A stretch of 64,000 nucleotides of DNA from Corynebacterium jeddahense. GTDB taxonomy: Bacteria > Actinomycetota > Actinomycetes > Mycobacteriales > Mycobacteriaceae. Numbering within the stretch: the first letter of the stretch is position 1; each line of letters begins with the position of its first letter. Positions 6,857-17,016 of this stretch are shown here, in pieces. Where the stretch lies: contig NZ_CP063194.1 in the NCBI RefSeq assembly GCF_028609865.1, positions 2,170,001-2,234,000 of the forward strand, read 5' to 3'. The notes beneath the pieces were generated by a model. That model saw nothing but the letters and a program-made list of their open reading frames with translations, was not told the origin of the DNA and did no database searches. Made by a program: the position numbers and the translations under genes.

Positions 6857-9800
6857 TTAGGCTGCGACCTTGCGCCTGCCCATCAGCGCACCCGCGGCGA
6901 TGAGCGCGCTGCCGAACAGGATCGGGAGCTGGACACCCATGCCACCGGTCTTCGGCAGATCGCCCTGACGGACGTTGGCAACCGCAATGACGGCATCTGA
7001 TGAGCTCAAATTCCACTGCCCAGGTGAATCTTCAGTCGGAATCTGGCGAGCCATTATCTCTCCGCTATCAAAATCGACCTGAACTTTGGAGTGACCGTTT
7101 TCCTTCACAATCCTTATCTCGAACTCAATCGGTGCAACAAGAAGGCTGTATGACCGGCCGTCTACATCTTTCGGCGCCTTCGTTTCGACCAGACGATACC
7201 GCCCTGGTGTCAGCTCTTCCGTAGAGAATTTGTTTGATTCTGGGTCAAACTGCAGAACCGTTGACTCACCGGTTTGCTCAGATACATCCGAGACCTCGTG
7301 AAGCTCAAACTCAGCACCCTCAATCAGAGCGCCAGCAATGTCTCCGTGATCAAACGTATCCTTCGACACCTTTACGAGATGGAGCTTTACGGTTTCAGAC
7401 GCATTTTCTGGAGGAGGCACGCACGCGGTAGCAGTCTTCGAGCCGACGGTTGCAGCGTTAAAAATAAATCCTGAATTAACACTACATACCTCACTCTCTG
7501 GAGCGGTGACCGAATCTTCAATAGCCACGATCATTTCCAGTTCAAACGAGTGAGATCCACTGCTAGAGCGACCGGCTTCTGTCGCTCCTCGAGGACGAAT
7601 GATGTCTTGCTCGGAAAGCACAAACGGCCCGCTTCCGCTTTGCTGGATCCTTCGACCTTCAGAACCAAACTCGTCAGTTTTTACCCACGATGCCTTCAAA
7701 ATCGAAACACCCGATGGAACTGCAGGTTGGTCAATTACTCGCCGGTAGGTAGCGTCACGAGAAGTGTCTGGGTTTTGAACCTCCACCAAGTATTTGACTC
7801 GGTACGTGCCGTCATTGAGCTTTTCTGCCGCTCCAATTGCTCGCTTAGTGATGTTCGGCTCAACCGGCGGACGAGGGTTCTCGATAGCTTGGGCTGACGT
7901 GCCATCTGTGTTGTACGAAACTGGACCCCAGGAGGTTCCAGTTATCTTGACCGCGATCTTCTTGCGGTCAGAATAGGATGCCGAAGCGTTTTCAACCTTA
8001 AGCTTTAGAACCTGTGCTTCATGTGTGCCAGCGCTTACCGATCCTCCACCTAGGCCAAAAGCCATCGACCCGTCCTTCTCCAACCACGCCTGCCCAAACA
8101 CATGAAACTTGTTGGGTGCAGCGCCCATGAACTCGCCTACGGTCTGCTGCGTGCCCGGTACTAGCATATTGGTTATATCTATCCTGACAGCCGATTCACC
8201 GTTAGTGCTGACCCGCTCGAGGAATACTCGGCCCGGCTCACTCGGGTTTGCCCAACTACTCTGCAACCCCCAGAGGTACCCCGGAGCACCTGGCAAGCTG
8301 ACTAGATCCTCAGAAACGGTGCGATACGGGGTCTTTTCCGCAAATGGCTGGCTTGAATCTGCATTCTGGAGCTTCGCATTTGTGGAAGCTGTTTTCCTGT
8401 CGAGGTCAATCCGGTAAAGCATGCCAGTGCCCCAATTCGACGAGGCAGAGACCCAATAGTTTCCTCCTTCATCGAAGGAACCAGAGTTCACACCACTGCC
8501 GAGGTCATTCGCAACATTGGAGTTCTTATTCTCTGGTAATTGCCCTTGGAAACCGCTGACTTTACCCAAGTCGAATACTTCACCAGTGTAGGGATCAATC
8601 TGCAGCAAGTGGCCCGCCCGGAAACAGGGATCATCAACATAGCCATTGTTGGTGTAGTAGCGGGGCTCACTGATCGCGTAGAGATAATTGTCGTTTTTAT
8701 TGAAAGCTAGGGCGTTGTACACCCAGCCCGACTTCGGACCGACCTCATGCGTTTGCATTCGTCCGTCCTCGCCATCTACCAACAGATAGAGCTGAGATGA
8801 GATTCGCGACCCCGTACTTACTGGGCTGGCAACGATATAGCGTCTAAACCCGTAATCCTCCTCGGCCTGAGTAAGTTCTCGACGAGGCTTACGCTGCACT
8901 GGGCTAGTGTCGCGGTGTACACAACGATCCCCCGGGCTAGTGATAGGAGGTACGTCGCTTTCCTCAATTGGGGCAATCGGCAGGCGCGAACCAGTTTCAA
9001 TTGGGTCTGCGGCACTGCCTTTCAGCGCTAGGAGCTCTTCCCTCGTGGGCTGGGACCTGTACGAGGTACGAAGTGTTGCAGTCGATCCAGCCGGCACGAC
9101 GACCGAATCGACACGCACCCCGTTTTTAGTGGGATACCACGTGATCTCCACACGATCCGAAAACGTTTTGACCTCGTGCTCGAGTCGAACGCCGTCTGCT
9201 GCTTCAATCGGCACAGAGAGAAACACGTCCTCGAGACGAACAGAGGGGCTTAACGTGACCTTCGCGCTCGAGAAGTTGGATCGCGACCCGATGTTGAAAG
9301 TTGTCTCGTACGGATTGGAACCAACCGTCTTCGGATCAGAGACCGGAATGCCCTCTCCGATCACAGTTACATCATGGTCTTGTGGCTCATTGTCCAAGTC
9401 CTGCCCCCACATTTGGACCCGGTAAGTTCCGTTTGGCGGGCCAACGGGGTTAAGAATGACAGTGTCACCTCCCTGAACGAACAGATCCATCGTGTCGGGG
9501 ATCAACTGAAACTCTGTGTCGTATGACTTTCCTTTCGCATTTTTCCCCCAAAAGATTTTTTCCGGATCGATTGTGCGGTCGGAGACAACAGCTCCATCAC
9601 GGATCACCTGAATGCGAACAGGCCCCGTAATATCCTTCGAGTTCGTGTCATTCTTGTCTTTCTTGATGGCAAACCTGGTCATCCGCCAAGATCCGCTCTC
9701 GTTCACCTTGAACTGAAGCTGTGGATTGCTATTGACCCACTCCGCTTTCGGAGACGACAGGTTCAGCTCCTGATCTTGTTCACCCGGAACCCCAGGAATG

Positions 9801-10495
9801 TTTCCAGGTGCCGCGGCACGCGCCATGCCCACGCCCTCCGGATTCACGGTGGCGGCGGCCTGGTCGGTGCGGCCGTACCCGGTTTCCGAAAGTTCGCGTG
9901 CCGTCGGCACCTCTTCCGGTTCTGCAATCGCATACTCGCCGGCCTCGGTGGTTTCGACCTCGATCTCGAGCTTCATCGGCGGAATTGTCCAGAAAGCGTC
10001 CTCGTCGATACCGATGACGTCAAAGTCCTCGCCGTTGACGTAGCCGAAGTACTGCGGGTCCAGCTCTTCGCCGTCAGCGACAACTTTCACGATGCGGGTT
10101 ATGTCGCCGTCGCCGGTGCGCTTCACGCCCCAGATGTACTCGTCGGAAGCCTTGCGGCCGGAGTCCCAGGGGTTGTCGTCGGTGTCGCGGATGGTGATGT
10201 GGTCGACATCGTCTTCACGCTCAACCGTCACAGAGTTCGGCTCAACCACGACCGGCTTAGGCACCTCGGAAGACGTTTGAGAAGAAGTAGCTGTCTCTGC
10301 CGCAGTCGTGGTGGAAGCTACGGTCTCGGCCGTCGCACTCGTCGTGGTTTCGGCGCTGGTCTCCTGCGCGTCCACCGGGTACGAACCCAGACCGGCGGCG
10401 AGTGCCACGGAGGCAACCACGGCAGCGACGCCGCGGACCGAGCGACGTGCGCGCGAGCTCGCAGTTCGCGCTGCAGGCTTCAAAATGTTTCGCAT
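6857..10495 (-). CDS. LPXTG tip pilin / large adhesin of pilus operon 1
   Basis: 1212 residues. A long signal peptide ends near residue 43 (VDAQ), followed by a Thr/Ala/Ser-rich stretch (44-80), a large N-terminal adhesin region, a central part with propeller-like blades (about 560-830: LYLLVDGEDGRMQTHEV, YNALAFNKNDNYLYAI), a repeat-type beta domain, and a SpaA-like domain near 1070-1165 with the isopeptide-type YRLVETKAP motif. The sorting signal is LPKTGG at 1180, followed by a hydrophobic segment and RRKVAA. Large size, a single SpaA domain and position last in a pilin–sortase operon point to a SpaC-like tip subunit that contacts host surfaces. The gap to the preceding gene is 24 bp. The ligand is unknown. 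Confidence 0.8.
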   Translation of the reverse strand: MRNILKPAARTASSRARRSVRGVAAVVASVALAAGLGSYPVDAQETSAETTTSATAETVASTTTAAETATSSQTSSEVPKPVVVEPNSVTVEREDDVDHITIRDTDDNPWDSGRKASDEYIWGVKRTGDGDITRIVKVVADGEELDPQYFGYVNGEDFDVIGIDEDAFWTIPPMKLEIEVETTEAGEYAIAEPEEVPTARELSETGYGRTDQAAATVNPEGVGMARAAAPGNIPGVPGEQDQELNLSSPKAEWVNSNPQLQFKVNESGSWRMTRFAIKKDKNDTNSKDITGPVRIQVIRDGAVVSDRTIDPEKIFWGKNAKGKSYDTEFQLIPDTMDLFVQGGDTVILNPVGPPNGTYRVQMWGQDLDNEPQDHDVTVIGEGIPVSDPKTVGSNPYETTFNIGSRSNFSSAKVTLSPSVRLEDVFLSVPIEAADGVRLEHEVKTFSDRVEITWYPTKNGVRVDSVVVPAGSTATLRTSYRSQPTREELLALKGSAADPIETGSRLPIAPIEESDVPPITSPGDRCVHRDTSPVQRKPRRELTQAEEDYGFRRYIVASPVSTGSRISSQLYLLVDGEDGRMQTHEVGPKSGWVYNALAFNKNDNYLYAISEPRYYTNNGYVDDPCFRAGHLLQIDPYTGEVFDLGKVSGFQGQLPENKNSNVANDLGSGVNSGSFDEGGNYWVSASSNWGTGMLYRIDLDRKTASTNAKLQNADSSQPFAEKTPYRTVSEDLVSLPGAPGYLWGLQSSWANPSEPGRVFLERVSTNGESAVRIDITNMLVPGTQQTVGEFMGAAPNKFHVFGQAWLEKDGSMAFGLGGGSVSAGTHEAQVLKLKVENASASYSDRKKIAVKITGTSWGPVSYNTDGTSAQAIENPRPPVEPNITKRAIGAAEKLNDGTYRVKYLVEVQNPDTSRDATYRRVIDQPAVPSGVSILKASWVKTDEFGSEGRRIQQSGSGPFVLSEQDIIRPRGATEAGRSSSGSHSFELEMIVAIEDSVTAPESEVCSVNSGFIFNAATVGSKTATACVPPPENASETVKLHLVKVSKDTFDHGDIAGALIEGAEFELHEVSDVSEQTGESTVLQFDPESNKFSTEELTPGRYRLVETKAPKDVDGRSYSLLVAPIEFEIRIVKENGHSKVQVDFDSGEIMARQIPTEDSPGQWNLSSSDAVIAVANVRQGDLPKTGGMGVQLPILFGSALIAAGALMGRRKVAA

Positions 10496-10519
10496 AATCG
10501 TTTTCCTAAATCCGCTGTC

Positions 10520-11467
10520 TTACCGTGATTGCTCTTCGTTTTTGCTGCGTCGGGCCAGGAAGAACCCGACCAGGATCAGCAGGCCGCCCAGGCCTGCCGC
10601 CCACAGGACATTCGCGCCGGTGGAGGCCAGGTCGCCGCTGCGTTGTTTATCTGACGGCGGCTGCGTCACCGTGGTGACAGAGCCGTTGGGCTGCGTAGTC
10701 ACGTAGGTGGACGGCCGGGTGGTGATCACCGTGGTCGAGCCGTTGGGCATCGTGGAGGTGATGGTGGACTCCACCGGGGTGAACACCGTCGTGCGCTCCG
10801 AGGACGTTTCCGTGGTCCTGTCGGTTGTGCGCTCTGTCGTCCTGTCCGTGGTGCGCTCGGTCGTGCGCTCCGTGCTCGTGGAGGTGGACGGCGGAGGGGT
10901 CGGGGTGGATGTCGGAGGTTCATGACCTTCACCGCCACCCCACTTCGTCACCACGACGTTGTCGTACTTGAACTCGATGCCGCGCACGTCCGCCAGCGGG
11001 AGGATGATCAGCTGGGGGCTCGACACGTGGTACTCGCGGCCGTCGTTCGGCGCACTTTCCTCCAGCACGTATAGGCCGGGCTTGAGGTCGTCAAAACCTG
11101 CTGTGCCGGTCTCGCCTGTAGTAGCGGTGGCTACTCGGGTAAGGCCTTTGGCTTTAGCGTCGGCAAGCGACAACTGCTTTGCCCCCTCGCGGCCTTCGTC
11201 TGTGGTGACGTCGATACCCTTCACCTGTGACAACGTGAAGGTCGCGCCGGCGACTGCCGGGGGCTTCTCCCCTGCCGGTACGTCGTCGAAGGGGTTGGCG
11301 GCGGTCTTCTTCACTACTAGCGAGATCGGTCGGGCGGAATCCACGCTTGCGGCCGGGATGTTGCGGTCGTTGCCGCTGATCACCTTGGCGTCTGCGGTAA
11401 ACCCGCCAAGCCCGTACACCAGCACCGACGCCGCGCCGAGTGCCGCTACAAACTTCGAAGTGCGCAT
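10520..11467 (-). CDS. minor (basal) pilin with LASTG sorting signal
   Basis: 315 residues: signal peptide (about 1-27), one SpaA/CnaB-like domain (about 45-180) with FDDLKPGLYVLEESAP, which carries the E-box glutamate, then a Thr/Arg/Asp repeat region (repeating TERTTDRT, about 197-225) and a Pro/Thr linker that probably spans the wall. The sorting signal is LASTG at residue 280, a variant of LPXTG as often seen in SpaB/SpaE base pilins that the housekeeping sortase attaches to the wall. Its ATG overlaps the sortase stop as TAATG, so translation is probably coupled. Confidence 0.8.
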   Translation of the reverse strand: MRTSKFVAALGAASVLVYGLGGFTADAKVISGNDRNIPAASVDSARPISLVVKKTAANPFDDVPAGEKPPAVAGATFTLSQVKGIDVTTDEGREGAKQLSLADAKAKGLTRVATATTGETGTAGFDDLKPGLYVLEESAPNDGREYHVSSPQLIILPLADVRGIEFKYDNVVVTKWGGGEGHEPPTSTPTPPPSTSTSTERTTERTTDRTTERTTDRTTETSSERTTVFTPVESTITSTMPNGSTTVITTRPSTYVTTQPNGSVTTVTQPPSDKQRSGDLASTGANVLWAAGLGGLLILVGFFLARRSKNEEQSR

Positions 11468-12375
11468 TAGGACAGGGCCTCTCTATTCATGGCGTCCTTG
11501 CGGTCGCTTTTCTTCTTCTCGCGGATGAGCCACCAGATCAGGGTCAACAGCACCAGCAGCGCCACGCCGCCGAGGACCCACATCCACCACTGGAGGGTGG
11601 AGGTGGACTCGTCGAGCACCTGCGCCTCGTCCGGATCCATGGGCACACGCTCCGCGTGCACCAGCAGGCGGTGGGTGTTAATGCCGTACGGGGTGCAGGT
11701 CACCAGCGTGAGCAGGTCGCGGTTCGCCTCGGCTCGCAGGCTGTCGGTCTCGTCCGGCAGCACAATGTCGATGTCGTACACCTGGTACTTCAGCCGCTCG
11801 CCGAAGGTGGAGATATAGATCGCGTCGCCGACTTCAACGTCGATCAGGTCGTCGAAAAGCGTCGCTGTGGTGAGCCCAGTATGGCCCGTAATCACGGAGT
11901 GGAAGCCCTTGCCGCCGGTCGGCAGCGCCGAGCCGTACAGGTGACCCAAGCCCTTCTGCAGCGTGTTGTCGCTGGTGCCGTGGTACACGGGCAGACGGAC
12001 ACCGATCGAGGGGATGGCCAGCTGCGACATCGCCGACACACCAGAAAGGTGGCGCTCGTACTCCTTGTACTCGGCGTTGTCCTCGCTGATGCGCGCCAGC
12101 CACGGGTCCAGAATCGGACCGTCCGTGTGCGTGCGGTTGTACTCCACTGCCGCCTCATACGCGCGGTTGATCTGCTCCGGCGGCGCGACCGACAGCTGCT
12201 CTTCGTACTGCTTGGCCACCTGCTCCTGCACGCGGTTGTTCCACTGCGTGGAAATCACCGGGTACATCAGCACCAGCAGCCCAACGAGAATGATCAGGAC
12301 CGGTAGGCCAACACGCTGGAAGAACGACTTTTGCGCCGGCTGCCGCCGATGCTTCGCCTTCACTGCCGTAGTCAC
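11467..12375 (-). CDS. srtC: class C (pilin-polymerising) sortase
   Basis: 302 residues from a GTG. An N-terminal membrane helix (about 25-42), a lid with DPW (in GPILDPWL), the core AIPSIGVRLPVYHG, catalytic His in ITGHTGL, Cys227 in TLVTCTPYG, Arg236 in NTHRLLV, and a C-terminal membrane helix with a basic tail. Two membrane segments and a DPW lid are hallmarks of class C sortases that link pilins through the Lys of the pilin motif. It sits between the major and minor pilin genes, so it polymerises this pilus. The start is preceded by GAAAGGA about 12 bp upstream. Confidence 0.9.
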   Translation of the reverse strand: MTTAVKAKHRRQPAQKSFFQRVGLPVLIILVGLLVLMYPVISTQWNNRVQEQVAKQYEEQLSVAPPEQINRAYEAAVEYNRTHTDGPILDPWLARISEDNAEYKEYERHLSGVSAMSQLAIPSIGVRLPVYHGTSDNTLQKGLGHLYGSALPTGGKGFHSVITGHTGLTTATLFDDLIDVEVGDAIYISTFGERLKYQVYDIDIVLPDETDSLRAEANRDLLTLVTCTPYGINTHRLLVHAERVPMDPDEAQVLDESTSTLQWWMWVLGGVALLVLLTLIWWLIREKKKSDRKDAMNREALS

Positions 12376-12470
12376 CTAACTGGTCCTTTCTTTAGGGCCG
12401 TCGCCTATCGACGTCCTCCGGTTTCAAACTGGGGCAGGAATTTTTCGCCCTCCTGCCGGCGGGCGTGCGC

Positions 12471-12491
12471 GCCCCGGTTGTTCACCGGGGC
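12471..12491 (-). terminator. intercistronic hairpin after major pilin
   Basis: Perfect 8-bp inverted repeat (GCCCCGGT / ACCGGGGC) with a 5-base loop in the 177-bp gap between major pilin and sortase. No T-run follows on the minus strand, so it may be an attenuator or mRNA stabiliser that sets a higher level of major pilin than of downstream products, rather than a full terminator. Confidence 0.45.
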
Positions 12492-12552
12492 AGCGCCCGA
12501 CTCAACGCGGCGTTATGCGCGCTGAACCGTGTGTCCGTCTACGCGAGTGCGC

Positions 12553-14214
12553 TTATGCGGACTGGGAGTTGCGACGTGCCGCGTAGACACCGCCGCCGAT
12601 GATGGCCAGACCCGCGAGGGCGACGATCAAGATACCCATGCCACCAGTTGCGGGGAGAGTCGGCGTGGTCTTCTTCACGTTGTCGATCACTTCACCGTTG
12701 GCGATGACGTTGGAGTTAACCACCGCCTCGAAAGCGGTCTTCTCTGTGTTGAGCGCGTTGGTGGTGGACCGAGTCAACGGAATTTCGCGAACAGCATTCG
12801 CACCGGTCGGGAGCGCGTAGCCTGCCGGAGCCTTCGTCTCCTTCACGCAGTAGTTCGCAACCGTGTCCGTGACTTCTGCGTCGTTGACGTAGTCGGTGAC
12901 GTGCAGACCCGGGAAGGTTAGGTTGCCCTCATTGTCGGTCACACCGGTCTGGATGACGCCGCCTTCAAAACCGTCCTTTGCGGTGTTGCACTTACCGACC
13001 TGGAATTCCGCGCCGGCAAGAGCAGCATTGTTCTCGCCGCGCTTGTAGATCTTGATGTCACCCACGTAGGTGACGACCTTGTCATCCGGGGTTTCCTTAG
13101 GCGCGTCGTCCGTGTCCGTGGACGGATTGCGGAACACAAAGGACTCGCGGACGGAGTTCTCGACGCCCTTAGAAGTAGCATCATCCTTCAGCATGGTGGC
13201 TTTGACCTTGACGCGAACAGTCTCGCCCGGCTTCAAACCTGCTTTTTGTGCATCCACTGCCACGGTGAATGCCTGGTTGGCGCCCGCGGCAAGGCCCGCA
13301 ACATTGGTGGTAGGAACAGCGGCTGCCTTGTTCACGGTGTAGTTCGCTGTGTCAATCGCGACCTCTTTGCCTTCACGGACAACGTAAACGCCCTCGACGA
13401 AGTTGTCGCCCCATTGCAATTCTTCCTTCTTGGAAGCATCGGTCAGGGTCAGAGTCTTGAGCTCGCGGCCTTCCGGAGCAGCAGGAACGACACCGTCGAG
13501 GGTGTAGCTCACCACGGAGTTGTCCGCAGGGCGTGGCCCAAGGTATCCAGGCTCATTCTCGTTACCCTGGCCGTTGCTCAGCGTGTTCTTGTCCGCATCA
13601 GCGACCGTCTTGGTCACCTTGGCCATCGAGTTCTTCGGGTAGACCTGCACGTCACGATTCCAGCCGGTGCCCTGGGAGTTGGTCATCGGCAAGAACACAA
13701 TGAACGGTTCTGCCAAGACGTAGGTTTCAGTCGTAGCCGGGGCCGGAGCCGAGATTTCTTCAACGATATAAGCACCGACCGGGAGACTCGTGGATGCCTG
13801 ACCGTTTTCGTCGGTGGTCAGCTCGACGGTATCACCGGTGCCAAGGCCTTTGGCACCCTCGACGTCGCGTTCATTCGCAAACTGCGCGATGGTATTGAAG
13901 ATAGCCTGGTCCGTGATATCGCCTTTGATGCGGGTCACATTGAACTTCACACCTGCCAGAGGTGCGCCGGTGGCACCCTCGTCGGTCGCACCTGAGGCAG
14001 GTCGCAGTTCCGTCGGGTTGACAAGCTTGTTGATGGTGAGCTTCGCGTCGGTGAAGTTGATGGTGCTCGCGTCCGGTACACCGGCGGCAGTGGTCACCGC
14101 GGTTGTGTTGCGGGTCTGCGCCAGCGCGTCCTGCGCAGCGATGCCGGCCGAGCCGGCGAAGGTCAGGCCCGCAGCGATGGCGATCGCGGCGGTCTTCTTG
14201 ATGGCAACTGCCAT
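12553..14214 (-). CDS. SpaA-type major pilin, operon 1
   Basis: 553 residues. Signal peptide about 1-32 (ending DALAQ). The pilin motif WNRDVQVYPKN places the polymerising Lys at residue 194. The N-terminal domain ends in a YIVEEISAP strand; middle and C-terminal CnaB-like domains follow, with YCVKETKAPAGY near 460 as the E-box. LPATGG begins at residue 520, followed by a hydrophobic helix and RRNSQSA. Cys residues in the last domain can form a disulfide, as in corynebacterial SpaA. First gene of the operon, with a 177-bp gap and hairpin before the sortase. The ribosome site is GAAAGGA just upstream of ATG 14214. Confidence 0.9.
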   Translation of the reverse strand: MAVAIKKTAAIAIAAGLTFAGSAGIAAQDALAQTRNTTAVTTAAGVPDASTINFTDAKLTINKLVNPTELRPASGATDEGATGAPLAGVKFNVTRIKGDITDQAIFNTIAQFANERDVEGAKGLGTGDTVELTTDENGQASTSLPVGAYIVEEISAPAPATTETYVLAEPFIVFLPMTNSQGTGWNRDVQVYPKNSMAKVTKTVADADKNTLSNGQGNENEPGYLGPRPADNSVVSYTLDGVVPAAPEGRELKTLTLTDASKKEELQWGDNFVEGVYVVREGKEVAIDTANYTVNKAAAVPTTNVAGLAAGANQAFTVAVDAQKAGLKPGETVRVKVKATMLKDDATSKGVENSVRESFVFRNPSTDTDDAPKETPDDKVVTYVGDIKIYKRGENNAALAGAEFQVGKCNTAKDGFEGGVIQTGVTDNEGNLTFPGLHVTDYVNDAEVTDTVANYCVKETKAPAGYALPTGANAVREIPLTRSTTNALNTEKTAFEAVVNSNVIANGEVIDNVKKTTPTLPATGGMGILIVALAGLAIIGGGVYAARRNSQSA

Positions 14215-14343
14215 GGGAAATCCTTTCGGAGATTCGGTGTTCGCTGGGCCCGTGATGTGGTCAGCGAGTAGAGGTCAGAGAAGCCAGGAGGGGCCTACCC
14301 CCGCATTCGATGGCCTCTGGGCCCAGCTTGGGCGCCACCTCTG

Positions 14344-14373
14344 AAAATAATTGGCGCCTTATGCGATTGTCCA
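14344..14373 (-). promoter_or_regulatory. candidate promoter of pilus operon 1
   Basis: On the minus strand TGGACA (14368-14373), an 18-bp spacer, TATTTT (14344-14349). This leaves a leader of about 125 bases before the major pilin. The rest of the 14215-14619 gap shows only short imperfect inverted repeats and no gene. Confidence 0.4.
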
Positions 14374-14619
14374 TAGATACTGCTAACCAGCTTGCAGGTT
14401 CTTAGGAACGGCGCGGGGGTCCGGAATCTGAGGAGTGACGATAAACAAAAACTCAGGAAGAGGGAGCGCCACCACCTCGCTACTTTTCCAAGATTGTGGC
14501 GGATGCCATAGACCGCCTAAGAAGCCGCTGAGCGAGCTGAAGATCATACCTTCTCAGCTTGTCTTTCCGCGGGGGTACTACTGTCGGAGCTATCCCGCTG
14601 AGACCTCAGTTCCGCTCCC

Positions 14620-17016
14620 CTACCGCCGAAAGTTCCGCACTACGACGGCCAGCAGCAACGCTGCGCTGAGCAAGGTGACTAGCACAAGGTAAGGCCTGCT
14701 TCCGGTCGCGGGCAGGGGAAGCATCTTGATCACCTGGGAGGCACCGACCGCGGTGAGGGTCACTGCGGCGTCGGCACGCTGGCCCTCGGTAGCGGTGACG
14801 GTTGCGCCGGCGAACGTCCACTCGTACTTACCCGGCGCGGGCACCGTGTTCGCGGTCTCGCTGAAGGTGCACGTGTTGCCCGCGGGGATGGCTAGCACGC
14901 CGGGGTTGCCGGGGAGGCTGAGCTGGGCTGCAGTCACGCCTGCTGGGGGCGCAACGGCGGAGGCGGGAAGCGCAGTTGCGGCGGACCCGGCATTCACCAC
15001 GCCGGTCAGCCTCACCGTCGTCCCGCCGATGGTGCGGGTGCCGCAGTCGAACGCGACGGGGCTAGACGCGCCGGCGAGGCCGGCGGCATCGGCAGGGGCG
15101 ACCACGTTCCGGCGCACCGAGGCCGAGGTGAGGATCGGGGCATAAGTGTTGATCGCCGTGACGGTCTTCGGCGCGGCGGCCGGCTGCACCGTCACGGTGG
15201 GGCCTGCGGTCGCGGCGCCGGAGTCCACACGCCAGCTCAGCGTGTGTGTCGTGCCTGGTTGTACGGCGGGGGCTTCCGAGAAGGTGCAGTTGCTCCCCAC
15301 CGGCGCGTATACGGGCACGGCCGCCTGCCCTGCCCGCACGGTTACGGGCACCGAGACGCGATTCTGCGCGTCGACGGGCACGCCGAACGCTTGGGTGTAC
15401 CGCCGGGGGTCAGCGCCCGGAGGAAGCGTGCACACGGTGTTGATGGTGAAGGGGGTTTGGGTGAGGGGGCCGGAGGCGTCGCCAAGCAATTGCTTTGCCA
15501 CGTTCACCTGGCCGATCGTCTGCCACACCGGCCACTTCACTTCGCAGTGGTAGTCGCCCGGTCCGGTGGTGGTGATGGCGGCGACGGAGCCGGTGGTGAG
15601 CCCGCCTGCGCCCTCGCGCGTGACGGTGGGCGTGATCGGGGTGCGTGTGGCACCCGCCTGGCTATAACAGGTCCACTGCGGCTCGCCGTAGCGGGCGGCG
15701 CGGTTGAGCAGGTCGGGCCCCGCGTCGATGCGGGAGGTGAAGCGGAGGACGGGCGAAGAGCCGTCGTAAAGGTAGGTGCTCTTCTTGGTCTCCACGGGCT
15801 GATTCGCCTGCTGGGTGGCGGTGATCAACGGCGCTTCCTGTGCCGCCGTGCCGTTTAGCTCGGCGCGCTGTACGTTCATGGTGAAGGTGGTGTCGTCGCG
15901 CGCGCCGGTGTCCGGGAGGGTAACGGCCTCGACCTTCTGCTGTTCCTCCACCGCGCTGGTGCCCAACCCAACGGCGAAGCCTTGCGCGCCGTTCGTGCGC
16001 CAGATCGCCGCCTCGACCGTTTTGGGGGAAAGCGCCTGGGCGACGTAGAACGCGGACGCGCTACTGCCGCCGCCTACGCAGTTGAAGTAGCCGCCGGTGG
16101 GGCTAGTGCCAAACTGCGTCGCCGAACCGGAGCACGCGCGGTTGCTTCCCGCCGGGTTAACCAGGGCAAGCGAGCTGACGGCGGTGTCAGCCACCATGCC
16201 GATCTCCTCGTTAGCGTTCACGGACTCCGCATCCGCCATCACGAAGGAATAGTCGCGGGTAAGCGGCACCCCGTCTTCGTAGATGGTGATGTTGTCGAAG
16301 CGGAACACCACGGGTTCGTTGATCTTGGACGCTCCGATGATCGGGCGCGCCGACTGCGCACTCGGGTCCGTTGCCAAGTAATACCCCGGGTTCTTCTCGG
16401 GGTTGCCCCAGAACTGCTGTTTCCACATCACGTTGGAGTACGCGCCGATGCGGGTGAGGGTGTCGCGGGTGAACGTGGTGCCGTCGGCAAGCTGCTGCTT
16501 ATTCGCGGGGGTCGCAGGGACCGTCTGCACCTTCAGGTTGAACGTGAGCTGCACATTGCGGGGGCCGCCGACGTTAACCAAGACCGGCTGACCGGCAGAC
16601 GTCGCAGCGGGCGCGAGATCCGGCAGACGGGTGCCGCCGGCCTGGGCGTTGCCACTGGTCGCGGCGCCGCTGAAGATCGGCCCGAAGTCCAGCCAGCAGA
16701 TGTTGTTCGCGTACGGCCCCTGCTCGGTGGACGCGCCGGAGCGGTAGTCGCACTTGGTCACAATCTGGGCCGGCTGCGGGGTGAGCGCGGCGAAGGGCGT
16801 GATCTGGCGCGAGGTGGTCGGCGTGGTCGCAACAGTGGTCGGCGTGGTCGCCGGCGTGCTGACCGGGGCGGTGGTGGTTGAGGGAGGGGTGGTTACGGAG
16901 GCGTCGATACGCGAAGGCTCCGGCTGCGGAGTGGTGGTCTGCGCGGACGCGAACGCGGGCACGGTGAGAAGCGCCGCGGCGGTGAGCGCGGATGCGAGGC
17001 GCTTAATCATCCTCAT
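14620..17016 (-). CDS. LPXTG surface protein / tip protein of pilus operon 2
   Basis: 798 residues from ATG 17016; ATG 17025 and 17010 are also possible, all overlapping the sortase end. Signal peptide MIKRLASALTAAALLTVPAFASA, a Thr/Pro-rich stretch (about 25-75), then an N-terminal domain with CDYRSG and YANNICWLDF near residue 100, resembling the Cys-containing CshA-like fold, and a DNITIYEDG strand. Further on are repeated domains of DUF5979 type (FTINTVCTLPPG, CTFSEAP, CTFSETA). The sorting signal is LPATGS at 768. Its place last in a pilin–sortase operon suggests a tip or co-assembled adhesin. No minor pilin gene is present in this operon. One CGTCGATACGC site lies in its signal-proximal region. 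Confidence 0.75.
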   Translation of the reverse strand: MRMIKRLASALTAAALLTVPAFASAQTTTPQPEPSRIDASVTTPPSTTTAPVSTPATTPTTVATTPTTSRQITPFAALTPQPAQIVTKCDYRSGASTEQGPYANNICWLDFGPIFSGAATSGNAQAGGTRLPDLAPAATSAGQPVLVNVGGPRNVQLTFNLKVQTVPATPANKQQLADGTTFTRDTLTRIGAYSNVMWKQQFWGNPEKNPGYYLATDPSAQSARPIIGASKINEPVVFRFDNITIYEDGVPLTRDYSFVMADAESVNANEEIGMVADTAVSSLALVNPAGSNRACSGSATQFGTSPTGGYFNCVGGGSSASAFYVAQALSPKTVEAAIWRTNGAQGFAVGLGTSAVEEQQKVEAVTLPDTGARDDTTFTMNVQRAELNGTAAQEAPLITATQQANQPVETKKSTYLYDGSSPVLRFTSRIDAGPDLLNRAARYGEPQWTCYSQAGATRTPITPTVTREGAGGLTTGSVAAITTTGPGDYHCEVKWPVWQTIGQVNVAKQLLGDASGPLTQTPFTINTVCTLPPGADPRRYTQAFGVPVDAQNRVSVPVTVRAGQAAVPVYAPVGSNCTFSEAPAVQPGTTHTLSWRVDSGAATAGPTVTVQPAAAPKTVTAINTYAPILTSASVRRNVVAPADAAGLAGASSPVAFDCGTRTIGGTTVRLTGVVNAGSAATALPASAVAPPAGVTAAQLSLPGNPGVLAIPAGNTCTFSETANTVPAPGKYEWTFAGATVTATEGQRADAAVTLTAVGASQVIKMLPLPATGSRPYLVLVTLLSAALLLAVVVRNFRR